NCBI RefSeq assembly: GCF_026151205.1
Contig: NC_087082.1
Coordinates: 20,732,494 to 20,796,493 of the forward strand
Direction: 5' to 3'
Length of the DNA: 64,000 bases
From: Bolinopsis microptera
Lineage: Eukaryota; Ctenophora; Tentaculata; Lobata; Bolinopsidae
Shown: positions 37,301-50,100 of the stretch, in pieces
Layout: every line of letters starts with the position of its first letter
Numbering within the stretch: the stretch's first letter is position 1
Position numbers and translations under genes: made by a program
Notes under the pieces: generated by a model
What the model was told of the DNA's origin: nothing
What the model saw: only the letters and a program-made list of their open reading frames with translations
Databases searched by the model: none

Positions 37301-40300
37301 AGGTACATAAGGAACCCTTCGACGACCATCCAGGCGAAGACCACAAGCCATAAGTAATGCTGGATCATCGCGTACACGGCACATCCCGTCGACTTCTGAA
37401 ACGGGTGGTGGTTGATGAATCGGGCAGTATTCGAAAAGGTCTGACAACTGGATTAGCAGCTGGACTCCTATAATATTATCTGTCAGCACAACTTATAGTT
37501 ATCATCTAACCTCTAAATATAACTCAAGCTTACCAGTTTTATGACTCCGGTATCATCAGCAGAAATGAAAGCGTCTTGGATGAGGAACATCAATGACGCC
37601 AACAAAAGTGCGGTGGTGAAACAGATGTTGATCTTAGCGGATCGAGTTGATCGAAGAGCTTTAGCAGGAAGTAGGAACACCAGAGTTAAGATGAGACTGA
37701 CGATTGAAATTCCGAGTAGTACATACGTTAAGTAACTCTGTACTTCGGCAAACCCACGATCAATCTCGTAAGCTGACTGAAAACATTTGGTGAAGGAGTG
37801 TTTCAAGCTGGGAGATATTACTATAAGTAAGACGAGTTTGAGGCCAGTATTACATAAAATAAAACGAGTTATGTATCATGATGGTTATAAATTTCCTTCC
37901 ACAGAATCTCACCATAAGGACAGCAAAGCTGGTGTTGTGAGAGCACAAACAGAGCACCCCATCTGATGGCTTGGCAGAGTTGTAGATGGTCTCGCAACCC
38001 TCCTTCCACTTTGCTTTAACAGGGTCGTATTTTGCGCAGATGTACGAAACTTGCATTCTTTTACCGTTAGGTTCCATGGTGAGGCTTGAGCTGGTGTTGC
38101 CCTGAAGGTTGTAGAGGATTAGAAAATATACGTACAAAGGAATTATTTACTGATAGGATGTATACTTATATTTTTTGAGTAAAGAGGTGTTAACTGTAAA
38201 CTGTAAATATCTCTGTTATGCTTGCCAGCACTGTGGTACTAGATGCGCACGCAACATCCGCATAAAGTTTGCACGTGCGAAACGTAAGAAATTGTCTCAT
38301 TCATGATTTCGATTACTTTTTGCTTTCCGACGAAAATTGTCTGATATCGTCCAGAATCTTATTTGCCACAGTGTAAAATTAAAATGTAAGTATAATTATC
38401 GTATTTAAATAACTCACTATATTAATGGTGGGCTTCATGAAGACATTTAGCTTGAAGTCATCAGGTACTGCGTTTTGAACTTTGACCTCAGTGATGAAAG
38501 AGTTAACAAAGCTCTTTTTGGTGTCCTCGCCATCTTTCTTGGTTGCGTCCTCCAAATCATTCTTCAGGTCATCAATGATTTTAGTGACGGCTTCCTTGTC
38601 GTCTTCGTCTTCCTCTTTTGTCACGATTGAAGTCGTCCTGTCGGGCATAAGTGTCGAGTCTGTGATGAGGACCACGGCCATGTCCACATCTACATTCTTT
38701 TCTCCCACCTTTGTCTCAATCTGAATAAATTTCATAGTAACATATTTTAATGATATTAATACGATGTTAAATTCATAACATTTACGCATTGCAATACTAA
38801 TAACTACTGTATGAATTCTATAGGTACTGTTAAGCGAGTACTAATAGAATAAATTCTGACCAATAGAATCGTGTTTTCCTCTTCGTCATCGCCGGATCCA
38901 GAGTCTACTTCGCAACCTTGAAGGTCCTTGCCACCTCGACTTGCCTTAGAAAGGGTGAGGGCGACAACTCCATTACTGCTGGGTTCACCAGCATCTGCAT
39001 CTTTCTTAACATCGATCACGGCTATGCGAGGAGACTTGATAATCTTGTTCTTGACAACAGTTTGCTTAACAACGTTAACAGTCTGAGTCACCAAACTGAT
39101 CGGTTAGATCTATTTATAGGTTATGATTTGTGAGGTGGCTTGTGTCTTTTAATGTACAAATGATGAAATAAATTCCAGAAATGATTTAAGTAATGTATGA
39201 ATGTCGAAAAATTTTGAAGTATGGTACAATTCTCACAAAAACAAATCAAAACAATGTACCCGTCACAGATCTTGCTGACGAACTGGGTTTCAGTGTCGTT
39301 ATCAGCTGTTTTAAAGTCGGACTTCACAAGGTTAGACACGGTGTTTAGGACGCTCTGGGCCACTGCCTCGGAGATTTCCCCGCTTTTGACGATGGATTTT
39401 AGAACATTAGACACCGCCTCTACGTCACCGATACCGTTCATACCCTCATTATTTGTCATCTTCTCCATCTGTGCCGTCTTATCTTCATTCGAGGCAGTCT
39501 GAGGAGAATGTAGTTATATGACCGGCCATCAACATAAACAATTGGAAAATTAACTATGGTTTAAGCTAGTTGTATAAGATACCATATTTAACTTTTTGTT
39601 TACTTTTTTAACTGATATGAGTCATACTAAACCTTATCGTTGGCTAGTTGTTCTATAGCTATCGTATTTTTAGTGTTCTTGCAATAGTAAGTCCCCTCCA
39701 CATATAACTCCTTGTTCCTCTTCATCTTGCAAGTGAAAACCGCCGTGAAGTCATCAAACTGACATTTCTTGTACTGTGAGCTTTTACCGAGCCCCAGCCA
39801 GCCGTGGCTGAATGTTCCGTACTGCGTTCGATAGGTTTCAGAAACACAGCCTTGTCCCAGACCACCTGAAACTTAGATCATTTTTATTTTTAAAATTAAA
39901 AAAAATTCATATTTGCACTCTAAAAGTAGAAGTAAAAAAAGGGGGCATTTGCGATGGTCCCGGGTCCACTCTTGACTCTACCCAATTTTTGGTTTGCTTC
40001 AAAATTCAAAATGTAAAATACGAGTTTAAGTTCTTGCATCGTATTAACCTCAAGCATAGGTATCATACTAAAACTTGTAACCTGGTTTTGGACAACTAAC
40101 CTGGTTTTGGACAACTAACCTGGTTTTGGAAAACTAACCTGGTTTTGGACAACTAGGCTCCGCTAGATAAGTAAAAGCGTCTCCAGACGTGCATGTTACT
40201 TCACTGCTCCCTTTGTTGAGAGCTCCAGAGTACGAGCATCTAACTTCCACTATGGTTCCGGACAGTACTGAGAACTGTCTTGTCGTTTCGATCGTACCCG

Positions 40301-42253
40301 TCCACTCAGCCTTTAGTCCACTGCAACTATCTGCATAGTGATGTAAGGTCAAATGATTTTTTATTCGCATTATTGATGAAACTTATGGATTTACCGTCCA
40401 ACTAAAATTAGGAAATAACAAGGAAACTGCAATTATTAATGGATTGTGATCATAAACCACTTTTAATTAATTAGTAACGATACTTAAAACCAATTGTGAG
40501 CGACATTATTATGCAGCACGATTGAAATGATCAAAAGTAGTTATTTAGACACAGTGTCAGAACTCAGAGGGGAACATACTTTGGTTCTGATTAAATATGA
40601 CACCTAATCTGCCAAACTCACCAAAACGTACCAAAAAACGTACGTAATACTTGAAACCCTCGAAATCCCATTATCAGTGTTCAGTATGCTAGCAATAGTG
40701 AAAATACATATATATACTGATATTGGCCTGGTTAAAAATACAAGCTGTTAATTTACTTGGTCCATAGTAATCTGACGCAGTGTCGGAGGAGAAACTTATT
40801 TTTGTCACATTTTTACCCCAGATGTTTCTCCATCTACGCCAATCACACGTTGTGTCTGAGAGCAGAGTGTTGAGCACCTCCACCTCGTTACAGTGTATCA
40901 CAAGCCTGATATCTGCACTTTTGGTGAGGGTGATACGCCATATCTTGTCTGCATCACTGGGAGGTGTTATGGAGAAGTTAGACCAGGAAGGCTTGCACCA
41001 GTCGAGTTTGTATTTTAGAGTTTCGCCGAAGTTGATCCATACTTTTCCTGCATTGTACTTCCAAGCAGAGTAGAAGGACACTGTCAGGTTATCTAGACTC
41101 TGCAACTCGCTGTTGGTTTTAACTTGTAAAGGTACTGAGGCCAGGTCCCATTCTATGTACGCATCGTCATCAGGTTGCACTGGTAACCAACCTGTGTGGT
41201 ATTAATAAGTGACGTCACGTCTGGTATTAAGTGACGTCACGTCTGGTATTAAGTGACGTCACGTCTGGTATTAAGTGACGTCACGTCTGGTATTAAGTGA
41301 CGTCACGTCTGGTATTAAGTGACGTCACGTCTGGTATTAAGTGACGTCACGTGAACTGAGAGAAATGAATCTCATCAGTGTGAATTTTGTGATAGCACTC
41401 CTCCGTCAATCAATGTAATACAAGGTGGTCCAATATTTTGATTTACGGTATAAAAACACGACAGTGAAGCTGAAGACTCCCTTGACAATAATTCAATTAT
41501 GCCCATTATATTTATACAATCAATTTGTGCTGTTAGAGTCAGTATATAAACTGAGTCTAACAGCATACAAACAGATTAATCAGCTTCAGACTTAAGATTC
41601 GTAATATAAAGATGCTAATAACTGGTTGTTACTTTCACCCAGCTCGGGTTCAGTCTAGTGCATTCTGGTGGAGTGTTATAGCTTAATTCAAACAATCTCA
41701 ATCAGATATCGTTTTATATCAAATTTAACCCAAGCACGTACCAACTCAATAACAGATCAATTTGGGAATCTTACCTTTGGTCCCAAAACATGACTTATAA
41801 GCTGTAAACCAGCCCGACCGGGAACCAATGTCCGTGTACTTTAATCTATAACACAGCCTCCTGGTCCAATGAGCTGGGCTTATAAGTACTGCTAGACAAA
41901 GTTCCTCTTCATTACACCAACTTATACAATCGTCTTTGTTGATCAGGTTTTTCTGTCCAATTCTGTTAGAGTCTCCTAGTCCTATGTTACCGGTGTTATT
42001 ATGCCAGCAACCTGACATTACTAAGGTAAGTAACATTTTTCACAACGATAAACCCCCCTTTTGAGTCTTGGTATTTCGTTAAATTTAATAAGCGACCATC
42101 ATTCATTACGAAAAATTGAAATATGTATTCTTGATTCAAAGTCATTCAATTTCAAAACTAGAAATTAGGGTTAAAAATGAAATGTAAGATCTTACTCATA
42201 CTTTGTGTTGCAGAGTGCAGTAAGTACGCTATGAAAACGATAACAAGCTTCAT
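31394..42253 (-). CDS. Adhesion G protein-coupled receptor, PAN/sushi N-terminus
   Basis: Exons (minus, phases checked): 42253-42196 (signal peptide MKLVIVFIAYLLHSATQ), 42020-41775 (PAN/apple-like, six Cys), 41191-40757 (beta-rich module, 145 aa, unassigned), 40330-40139 (sushi, four Cys), 39865-39633 (Cys-rich), 39498-39260, 39095-38861 and 38720-38418 (GAIN-like), 38101-37913 (GPS: KWKEGCETI, LCLCSHNTSFAVLM), 37776-37534 (TM1-2), 37395-37233 (TM3, HYLWLVVFAWMVVEG), 37091-36829 (TM4-5), 31984-31837 (TM6, GTGWFFGIF), 31657-31394 (TM7, NSSQGIFVFLFYIVLN, then cytoplasmic tail). It totals about 1070 residues. The exon before TM6 must end in phase 2 but the TM5 exon ends in phase 0, so one small exon of the third intracellular loop is missing within 32-36.8 kb. 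Family knowledge: GAIN/GPS autoproteolysis gives a tethered agonist. Here the usual HL(T/S) is HNT, so cleavage is uncertain. The ligand is unknown. Confidence 0.9.
32090..32260. repeat. Cluster of GTACTTTTAAAAGTAC palindromes (left)
   Basis: Five perfect or near-perfect copies of the 16-bp palindrome lie about 30-50 bp apart within the TM5-TM6 intron of the receptor gene. A matching cluster lies on the far side of the coiled-coil array at 36.2 kb. Confidence 0.85.
32586..35302 (+). repeat. 39-bp coiled-coil-coding tandem array, frame broken
   Basis: About 69 units of 39 bp encode, on the plus strand, the 13-residue unit AEAERVLEEQKRV, strongly helical with a hydrophobic V/L/V spacing. The frame breaks where one T is lost in GAGAGAGTCTAGAG (near 32765, 33237, 33826, 34286 and 34947) and at ATTTAGAGG variants. 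A larger duplication of about 589 bp within the array copied these lesions. The last open stretch runs from about 34960 to TGA near 35302, leaving the repeat as NNSAEEMHRLQGKESYVG. This looks like a decayed exon of a coiled-coil protein on the strand opposite the receptor gene, or a pure satellite. Minus-strand Ser/Ala/Leu-rich frames are shadows. Confidence 0.8.
35389..35978. mobile_element. MITE-like element, 590 bp, ~42-bp TIRs, 5-bp TSD
   Basis: The left end GCGGGGGAGGGGGGATCA...CGTACGTGACGT is mirrored at the right end. Both are flanked by ATTAA (35384-35388 and 35979-35983). Inside, the motif GGTACTAACTG, or close variants, occurs about five times beside C-rich CCCACCC blocks. There is no coding capacity. 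It sits in the TM5-TM6 intron, just after the coiled-coil array. Confidence 0.75.
36190..36670. repeat. Cluster of GTACTTTTAAAAGTAC palindromes (right)
   Basis: Five copies, one of them an overlapping pair, lie between 36193 and 36321, with another at about 36649. Several are followed by ATCATT, as in the left cluster. The self-complementary sequence could form small cruciforms or be a protein-binding site. Confidence 0.85.
40081..40150 (-). repeat. Tandemly duplicated 5' splice site (19-bp unit x4)
   Basis: The sushi-exon donor CCAAAACCAG|GTTAGTT is repeated every 19 bp into the intron, giving four donor-like sites. The exon-proximal one keeps the frame to the next exon. Because 19 is not a multiple of three, use of another would shift the frame. 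Confidence 0.8.
41204..41351. promoter_or_regulatory. Seven tandem CRE-like sites (TGACGTCA) in an intron
   Basis: A 22-bp unit, TATTAAGTGACGTCACGTCTGG, recurs seven times, each holding the full palindromic CREB/ATF site TGACGTCA overlapped by CACGT. The last copy makes TGACGTCACGTG. The array lies immediately upstream of the acceptor of the second extracellular-module exon of the receptor. It could be an intronic enhancer, or just a minisatellite whose unit happens to contain the site. Confidence 0.6.
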
Positions 42254-44106
42254 GGTATAACGCTGAACATTTTTACCTGGAAATATGACAAAAACTTTTG
42301 ATTGATGTTTAAAGATCTCAGAGGACTTTGAAGACTTTGAAGACGTTCAACAGAAATTAATAAATTTTGAATCCAGAGCCCAGACACTAGAAATAGAATA
42401 ACGTTTGATCATTTTTCTACAACACCTGTTGAATAAAGTTGTTACTAACCATTAACGCTGTTCAAGATTTGAGAGCGAGAAAAAGAAACTCCGCTGAATA
42501 CTGCACTGATATACGATAAAACTAAAAGGACCGATTTGATCTTTGCGTGTCATTAGCGCCCATCGCCTTGCTCGATCCTGGTAAAGCAGATCACCAATTT
42601 TGAAGCCTGTAGTCTTTTATTCAACCTGAGATGCATAGAAATATCACGGCGCCTTACGAAAATTTCATTGTTCTGAGATAACTAATGCACGATTAGGTTC
42701 GTGTGTGAGAGAATCAGGTCTCGTCTTCTAGTGCTGCAGATTTGAATATTTATCGAGAGAATCGGGTAACGTCTTCTAGTGCTGCAGATTTGAATATTTA
42801 TTGTTACTAGAAAACCGGCCGAGAGCTTTGTAGTACACGGCATGTAATAAAGATGGCAGATCGTGAATGGCAGCTATCTTACTTATAGGCCATTGAAATT
42901 GTATGATATCATGCTCGCAATAAACTTATAAGCATTGCCCAACATACCTAAGAATCTAAGATAAAGAGCTCTGGAGTTATTTCTTACGATGAGACGAAAA
43001 GTTTGGTTTGATTATTACTGATTAAGAAACAATGAAAACTAACTCGTTACTTTATATTTGTGTCCAAAAAAGGTTTATTGACACTCCATAAAGATATAAA
43101 TAAACGGTAACAACTCATATTTATTATCTATCTGTAGAAAACAACATAAAAACCGTTCTTTACAATAATAGACCGTGATCTAATTTAAACTACAGTTACA
43201 GCTCTATCGTAGTATTGTAAAACTTCTATTTTAATTTGGCTCTTTTGGAAAAAATTTGTTTAGTTTTACAACTTACGAATATAATAGACTATAGAAATCT
43301 TATCGGTATCAAATAAATAATTAGACAGACTCAATTAATACATTTCCAGAATGAGGGGAAAATTGAACCGATTTTTAGATCAATAACAACACGATTACCA
43401 ATTAATTACAAAACTACAAATCTATTACATTTATCGAGTATTATCAATTATGTAATGGGATGGAAAATTTTTAACCAGGTGTAGCTAGTCCACAGCCCTA
43501 GCTCTATAATACGAAGAAATTGTTTCAATTCTAGCTGAAAAGCTCTAATATAATAAATCACAATCTATTATAGAAATTAGGAATTCACCGACATGATGAA
43601 GAACCAAGTCTGATGTAGCCCATATCAGATGCCACCACAGGATCGGTTACTATATAAGACTCCAGACAATGTCAAAGCAAATCGGTATCACGGGGTGAGG
43701 TGTTGTTTTCACTAATAACAGTTTTCACTCAGTATCATATTAATATTGTCAAAATTTAACTTATTATAGATTTAATTAAAATTTTATACAAAAAGCTGGT
43801 CTTAGCGCATGCATCTCAGACAGTACTTACTTGATTTAAATTATTTACAGGATAGTCGGCAAATAATTTACCCTTCTGTAAGCAAACCAGAAAGCAGATG
43901 GATCTTCTAAATTTAATTTATATACTGTTCTAATGGATTTCACAACTTTTAATTCTTTAGAAGAAAATTGACATAACCGTGTATTGCGCTGGCAATACCA
44001 ATTAATTACAAGAACACGTTTTTAAGATTGCATGTAACACACTAATAAAGTTAAACCATAGAATTTTAACCATTTAATTTATCAATTAAACGACTACAAA
44101 ACTGTG
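42254..44106. other. Intergenic stretch between the receptor 5' end and the VPS13D-like 3' end
   Basis: Contains an acceptor-like TATTTCCAG at 42280, just before the receptor start codon, suggesting a 5' UTR intron. A direct duplication of about 48 bp (about 42710-42800) contains GTCTTCTAGTGCTGCAGATT. The remainder to 44106 would include the 3' UTR of the VPS13D-like gene. No other gene is seen. Confidence 0.5.
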
Positions 44107-47100
44107 CTATCTTGTGTCCCTTCCACTATTACTGAAAGTTTTACCACCACTAACTAAAAAAGCAGCCTCTCTCTTCAGATCAATAGCATACTGAATGTCC
44201 TGACTGATCTTGAGGCTAGTTTTCTGAGAGTTACAGTTGAGTTTAGGACAAGAGTCAGGAGCCATATTAAAAACACCTGGTGGAGGCAGAGTATCGTAGA
44301 TCTGTATAGCTAGGTTATCTGTAGTTCCGCCGTTATTCCGGGGAGCATACACGCACTGTCCTATCGAGTCTAACATGATCTCCTTCACAACCTTGTTTCC
44401 AGATTCTCTCTCGATAAGTCTGACTCGCTCACTGGACACCAGGATCTTGAGGCAGGTGTTCACCACACACCAGGAAATGAACTGTTCCTCACGTGACTTG
44501 CGGTTCAGTTTCCACAGAGTAGCCATGCCTTGTGCTGTGTCTATGGAGAATGTTGCCAGGATCTCTCCACTGCAACATCGAGGCAGCCGTATTCTTTTTA
44601 TCTCACCTGAGAAGAAGAAGAATATCGGGTTCTTTTGCGATAGTCAAAACGCGACAACTAGCGCTGGATAGCGACAACTAGCGCTATCCAGCGCTAGTTG
44701 TCGCCATCCAGCGCTAGTTGTCGCTATCCAGCGCTGGATAACGCTGGCCAGCGCAAAATATATATGTTCGATAATTGTCGCTATCCAGCGCTAGTTGTCG
44801 CCATCCAGCGCTAGTTGTCGCCATCCAGCGCTAGTTGTCGCTATCCAGCGCTAGTTGTCGCTGGCTATGCGACACTGTCGCACGCGATAGTTTGCGATGG
44901 CCAGCGCAACTGGCCATCGCAGAAAACAGTTCGATAACTAGCGCTGGATGGCGACAACTAGCGCTGGATAGCGACAACTAGCGCTGGCCAGCGCTGGCCA
45001 GCGCTAAGCGATAGCCAGCGCTGGCCAGCGCTGGCCATCGATATCCAGCGCAAAATTTGTGCGCTATTACTCGTCAGCTAGCGCTAACCAGCGCTGGCCA
45101 GCGCTAAACAGCGCTAGCCAGCGCTAACCAGCGCTAGCCAGCGCTAACCAGCGCTAACCAGCGCTAGCCAGCGCTAGTTGTCGCTATCCAGCGCTAGCCA
45201 GCGTTAGCCAGCGCTAGCCAGCGTTAGCCAGCGCTAGCCAGCGTTAGCCAGCGTTAGCCAGCGCTAGCCAGCGGTAACCAGCGCTAGCCAGCGCAATGTA
45301 TCAAAATCATATACTTGCGATATTACTCGGATGATGATTAATCACTTTACACTTGACTGTCACGTGCCTTTTTTAATCCATTCTCTGACTCTAGCTGGTT
45401 CTGAACGACTTTTCGAAACCCCAACCCTCTAAGTCTAATCTGATCCCAACCCTAACCCTAACCCAATCCTTAACAAAAACATATGCTGAAACCCTTACAA
45501 TAACGAGAAATTAGACTAACTTCCTTATACGGTCATATCACGTGATCGATACATGTACAGTTTTTCGCCAATATCTCGTCAGGAGAGCATTTTAACCGTA
45601 TGTCATGGGCCCATGGGGGTTGATTCGGAATTAGCGTCCGAAAATACATCGATTGAAGTTGGACACAACCATCGGGGGCCCTTTTAGAACAATCTCGAAG
45701 ATCGACTGTAGAGTGTCAGTGATTTAGCACGCTCAATATTAGTATTACTCGTCAGCCAGCGCTGGCTAGCGCAATATAGTTGCGATATTACTCGTCAGCT
45801 AGCGCTGGCCAGCGCTGGCTAGCGCTGGTTAGCGCTGGCTAGCGCTGGCTAGCGCTGGTAAGCGCTGGCTAGCGCTGGCTAGCGCTGGTTAGCGCTGGTT
45901 AGCGCTGGCTAGCACTGGTTAGCGCTGGCTAGCGCTGTTTAGCGCTGGCCAGCGCTGGTTAGCGCTAGCTGACGAGTAATAGCGCACAAATTTTGCGCTG
46001 GATATCGATGGCCAGCGCTGGCCAGCGCTGGCTATCGCTTAGCGCTGGCCAGCGCTGGCCAGCGCTAGTTGTCGCTATCCAGCGCTAGTTGTCGCCATCC
46101 AGCGGTAGTTATCGAACTGTTTTCTGCGATGGCCAGTTGCGCTGGCCATCGCAAACTATCGCGTGCGACAGTGTCGCATAGCCAGCGACAACTAGCGCTG
46201 GATAGCGACAACTAGCGCTGGATGGCGACAACTAGCGCTGGATGGCGACAACTAGCGCTGGATAGCGACAATTATCGAACATATATATTTTGCGCTGGCC
46301 AGCGTTATCCAGCGCTGGATAGCGACAACTAGCGCTGGATGGCGACAACTAGCGCTGGATAGCGCTAGTTGTCGCCATCCAGCGCTAGTTGTCGCGTTTT
46401 GACTATCGCAAAAGAACCGAATATCGTTATGTTTCTTCCTGTTTATTGTAATTGTAAAACAAAACGTGTTAACACCAAATTATGGTTATACTGTTTGGTT
46501 GCTGAGTAGAAATAAACTTACCGATACTGTGACTAGATCGAGTACTCTGCGTAATGGCCAGTGTAGTCCCTGAGGCAAAGTCGAGTAAACCAGCAGCTGG
46601 TTTAGCAACAGTTCCAATGAGACCTTTAGCTAGTCCGGTCACTGCCCCCGTCACTCCGTCTTGGTTAATCCCTCTCACTATAGAACTGGGAATGCTGGTA
46701 AGCCCTCCGATAAGTCCACTTCTTAACCCCTGCCATCCTGCTCTCAGACTTGCACTTGAACTCTGGTATCTGTCGGGAACAAGATCTGTTATTTGGTTAA
46801 TTCGGAGAAATGAGAATTTGGTTTGCTTCCACAATCGACTGCATTAATAAAATATAAATATGATACAAAAAGGGAATTGGAAAGAAAAAAAGTAGAGAAA
46901 AGAGATTGCATCAGAATAGGAAAGAGCACACGAGAAGACAAAGAGACGCACAAAAAAACAAAAATAAGAAAACAGTCTCCTACCTGGAAGCTCTAAGTCT
47001 GTCTCTGTCAACTCTGAAAGCATCATCTCCACTAACATACGTTAGGACAGTACTAGCAGTTGAACTGAGTTTACTGGCGGTATCTGACATGCCGTGAGCA

Positions 47101-50100
47101 ACACTCTTAACCATTCCTGACACGTCACCATCCAGCCCCACTGAGAGTCCACTCAGTAGATCGTTAAACAGCCCTCCCATGTTACCTGGTGTGAAGTGAG
47201 GGTGAAAGGTTGTTAAAGTTTACGTTATCATGGTAGTAACTAGTAGAAACAATGAAATTTGAGGTAAAAGTGATGAAATCAAGTAGAAGGTAAAGTGTCA
47301 AACCTGTCATTTCTGAGTTGAGGACTATTTTGAGTTTATGTCCAACTGCGCAGTCCCTGTAGTGTCGTATGATGTTGTCCCTTATAGTACTAGTAGCTGC
47401 TATCACATTACTGGTATGGTACTTGTTCAGCTTAAAAGTAACGTCGGAGAAGTTCAGATAAGATCTCATTCCTAATCTTGTGTGGATGTCCTTGAGGTCG
47501 TCCTCTAGAACTGGAGCCACGATCAGACTGACATTAACCTGGGTCTGGTGAATTAACATACTCTCAACTAACACGGGATTGTACTCCAACTTCCTCGTAC
47601 TCAACTTGTACTCCGCTTCTGGATCGTACTTTGGGTCGTCTTTATTTACATCCCCAGCCATCTCAAAAAACTGTATGAGTTTCAGAAGTAAGACCTCGTC
47701 GAGCTGGGAGCTGAAGTTTGCGAACAGAGCCTGGACCTCAGGGTACACGACTAACCTGCCATCGCTCCTAACCTCCCTGATCATCCTGAAGTGTACTGTA
47801 TGTTCTCCATCCCTCATTACCGGGTAGATAACAACAGGAACCAGTGCCTCCCTACACTGATTATCAGCCTGGAATCCTAGCAGATCAAAAACAACAGTAG
47901 TCTTGTTACCCGCCAGCTCGGCGTCTAAAGACAGCCCAGTCATGCTGAGATACAATATCTCCTCAGGGAGGTGGTTGATAATAGAGAGGCCTACACCTCC
48001 CAGTAACTTTACTTGCAGCTGAAAGGGTTTGGTAACATCCTCCTTTTTAGAGGTGGAGTCCGTGTAGACAGTTTGTTCTCCTGCCACAGCGTCCAGTAGC
48101 TTGATAACCACCGTGGGACCGTCTAGAGAGGTGGTCATCAGCACGGCTCCACAACCTGGTCGGCGCTTGTGGAAGTAGATGTGAGGAGGGTTCTTGCTGA
48201 CCATGTCTAGTACAGCATCAGATCCGTCATGTAGTAGACCGTTGCGAGGTGAAACAGCTAGCCCTGGCAGCTTGCAGGTTAGATAGCCGTTATCCCGGAA
48301 CCTCCAGCCCTGTGTTTGGTGCCTGTTCTCGTCAGGAGGCTTCACGATCAGGCTGGCGTATGTGCCAGGGTTGGGAGCTCTGCCTGGTATGTCCAGGAAT
48401 AACTTGGTCTTGAAGTGCATGAGCTGACCTGACTCCTTAACCTGCCACAGCTGACTAAGTGAGTGCGGGTTGCACTGCTTAACAAGCACCTGAACCCCCT
48501 GTGGAACGTCCAGCACGAGTCTGCTGCTGGAGCTGGCTAGTTTCTCGTCCACCCTGATAGCTCTAAATCCGGAACTGGAGAGCTGGTTGAGGGGGATGTC
48601 CCTCATAGCTGGGGCACCTCCCTTCCAGGTGTCGGAGAGGGTCAGGTAAACTGCGTTCTCGTAGACTAGTGCAGAGAGGTGGGTGTAGGGGGTGGGTGTT
48701 ATCATCACCTTCATAGGCTCACCTCCCGTCACTTTTAGATCTAGTTCGTGGGGTTTCAAGACGGGCTCATCCCAGTGATAAGGGCACCAGCTACCAGGTT
48801 GTAATGTGGACATGTCTGACCGACTCTCTGATTGTCTGTACTCCACGCTTACCAGACTGTGGTTTTCTATTCTGCAAAAGTATTTCCTTGCGTTTGAATT
48901 GAAATAAAGACGATCCTGTGTTTAAAATAACTGGATCTTAACTCTAATGATACGTTCTTATGCAACCGAAGCTTTCGCTTCTTCAAACTATTTCTGATAA
49001 AATCAATTCCTTACCGGTAAGGGGTAGGGAGATCATTGAAGTCGGAGAATACGACATGATAAGAGCTCCGCTGCAACACCACAGTGCACTGGAGGAATAT
49101 CTTCCTCCCTCCGGTCCCTCTCATAGATACAACACTGCTTTGTGGGTTGTTTATACAGAATCCACCCGACCACTCACAGTCTACCACGTCAGGAATACAT
49201 ATTGATAGTAGCTGAGGGGGTGAGTGGTAACTAGTGGTAACTAGTGGTAACTAGTGGTAACTAGTGGTAACTAGTGGTAACTAGTGGTAACTAGTGGTAA
49301 CTAGTGGTAACTAAGATTATACCACAAAACAGGAATAGTTAATTATTTAAAAAAAAAACATTATATCAGAAATTTAAGAAAAAGAAATGTCAATACTTTT
49401 TTTCAGGAAAAGTACATTTTCCTATTGTTCTGGTACTGTTATTGACAACGTAATTACTAATTTGATAATACAATGTAATATTACAATGTCTAGGGCAACG
49501 ATTGCCCATCTTTCGACTTGAGCGAAACGTAGCCTGTGTAGGGTTCTCCATTTTCATTCGGAAACTTTGCCCTGATTTGGCTGACAACACATGCAGGCAA
49601 AATATACCTCACATTCCTATCGAAATCTCGACATGATAGCATATTGATAAAGGTTCTATATGCCATGAAGCGTAGTTCCTTTTGGTTCAACTTCTTCTTG
49701 AGAAACCTATCTCTTTTATCAGGGTCTGTAATGTTCATTGAATACATGTACCTACTGTAAACTAGTCCATCCTCACTGACGACAAGTTCTTTAAACATCC
49801 CAACCTGGCTGATGCACCGATGCTCTCCTCGATGCGCAGTAATGAAATGCGATTCGTTGCAGCAAACGTGCTCCTTCTCTGTGTCCATCAGCTTGCATTC
49901 CCCGCATGAACACCACTCTTCAACGGGACGATGAAGCCTGTCTTGATTTATCTTAGCGTACAGAGAGTTGTCAGACTCGGGTAGCTCCAGGTCCTCGTCA
50001 CTTTCATATGCTGGAGGGTCGACCCATTCGTTATCACTTGGGTGATCTGAACCCGGCTGTAATTCTGGATAAAAATGTCGATAATCCTCTTTTGTGGTCT

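Noticed and set aside
45430-45470. Telomere end at the CCCTAA tract
   Set aside because: Only two to three units, internal, inside a mobile-element spacer.
44628-46418. CRISPR-like or satellite array
   Set aside because: Short mirrored repeats without unique spacers, flanked by a target duplication, fit a foldback transposon; the host is eukaryotic.
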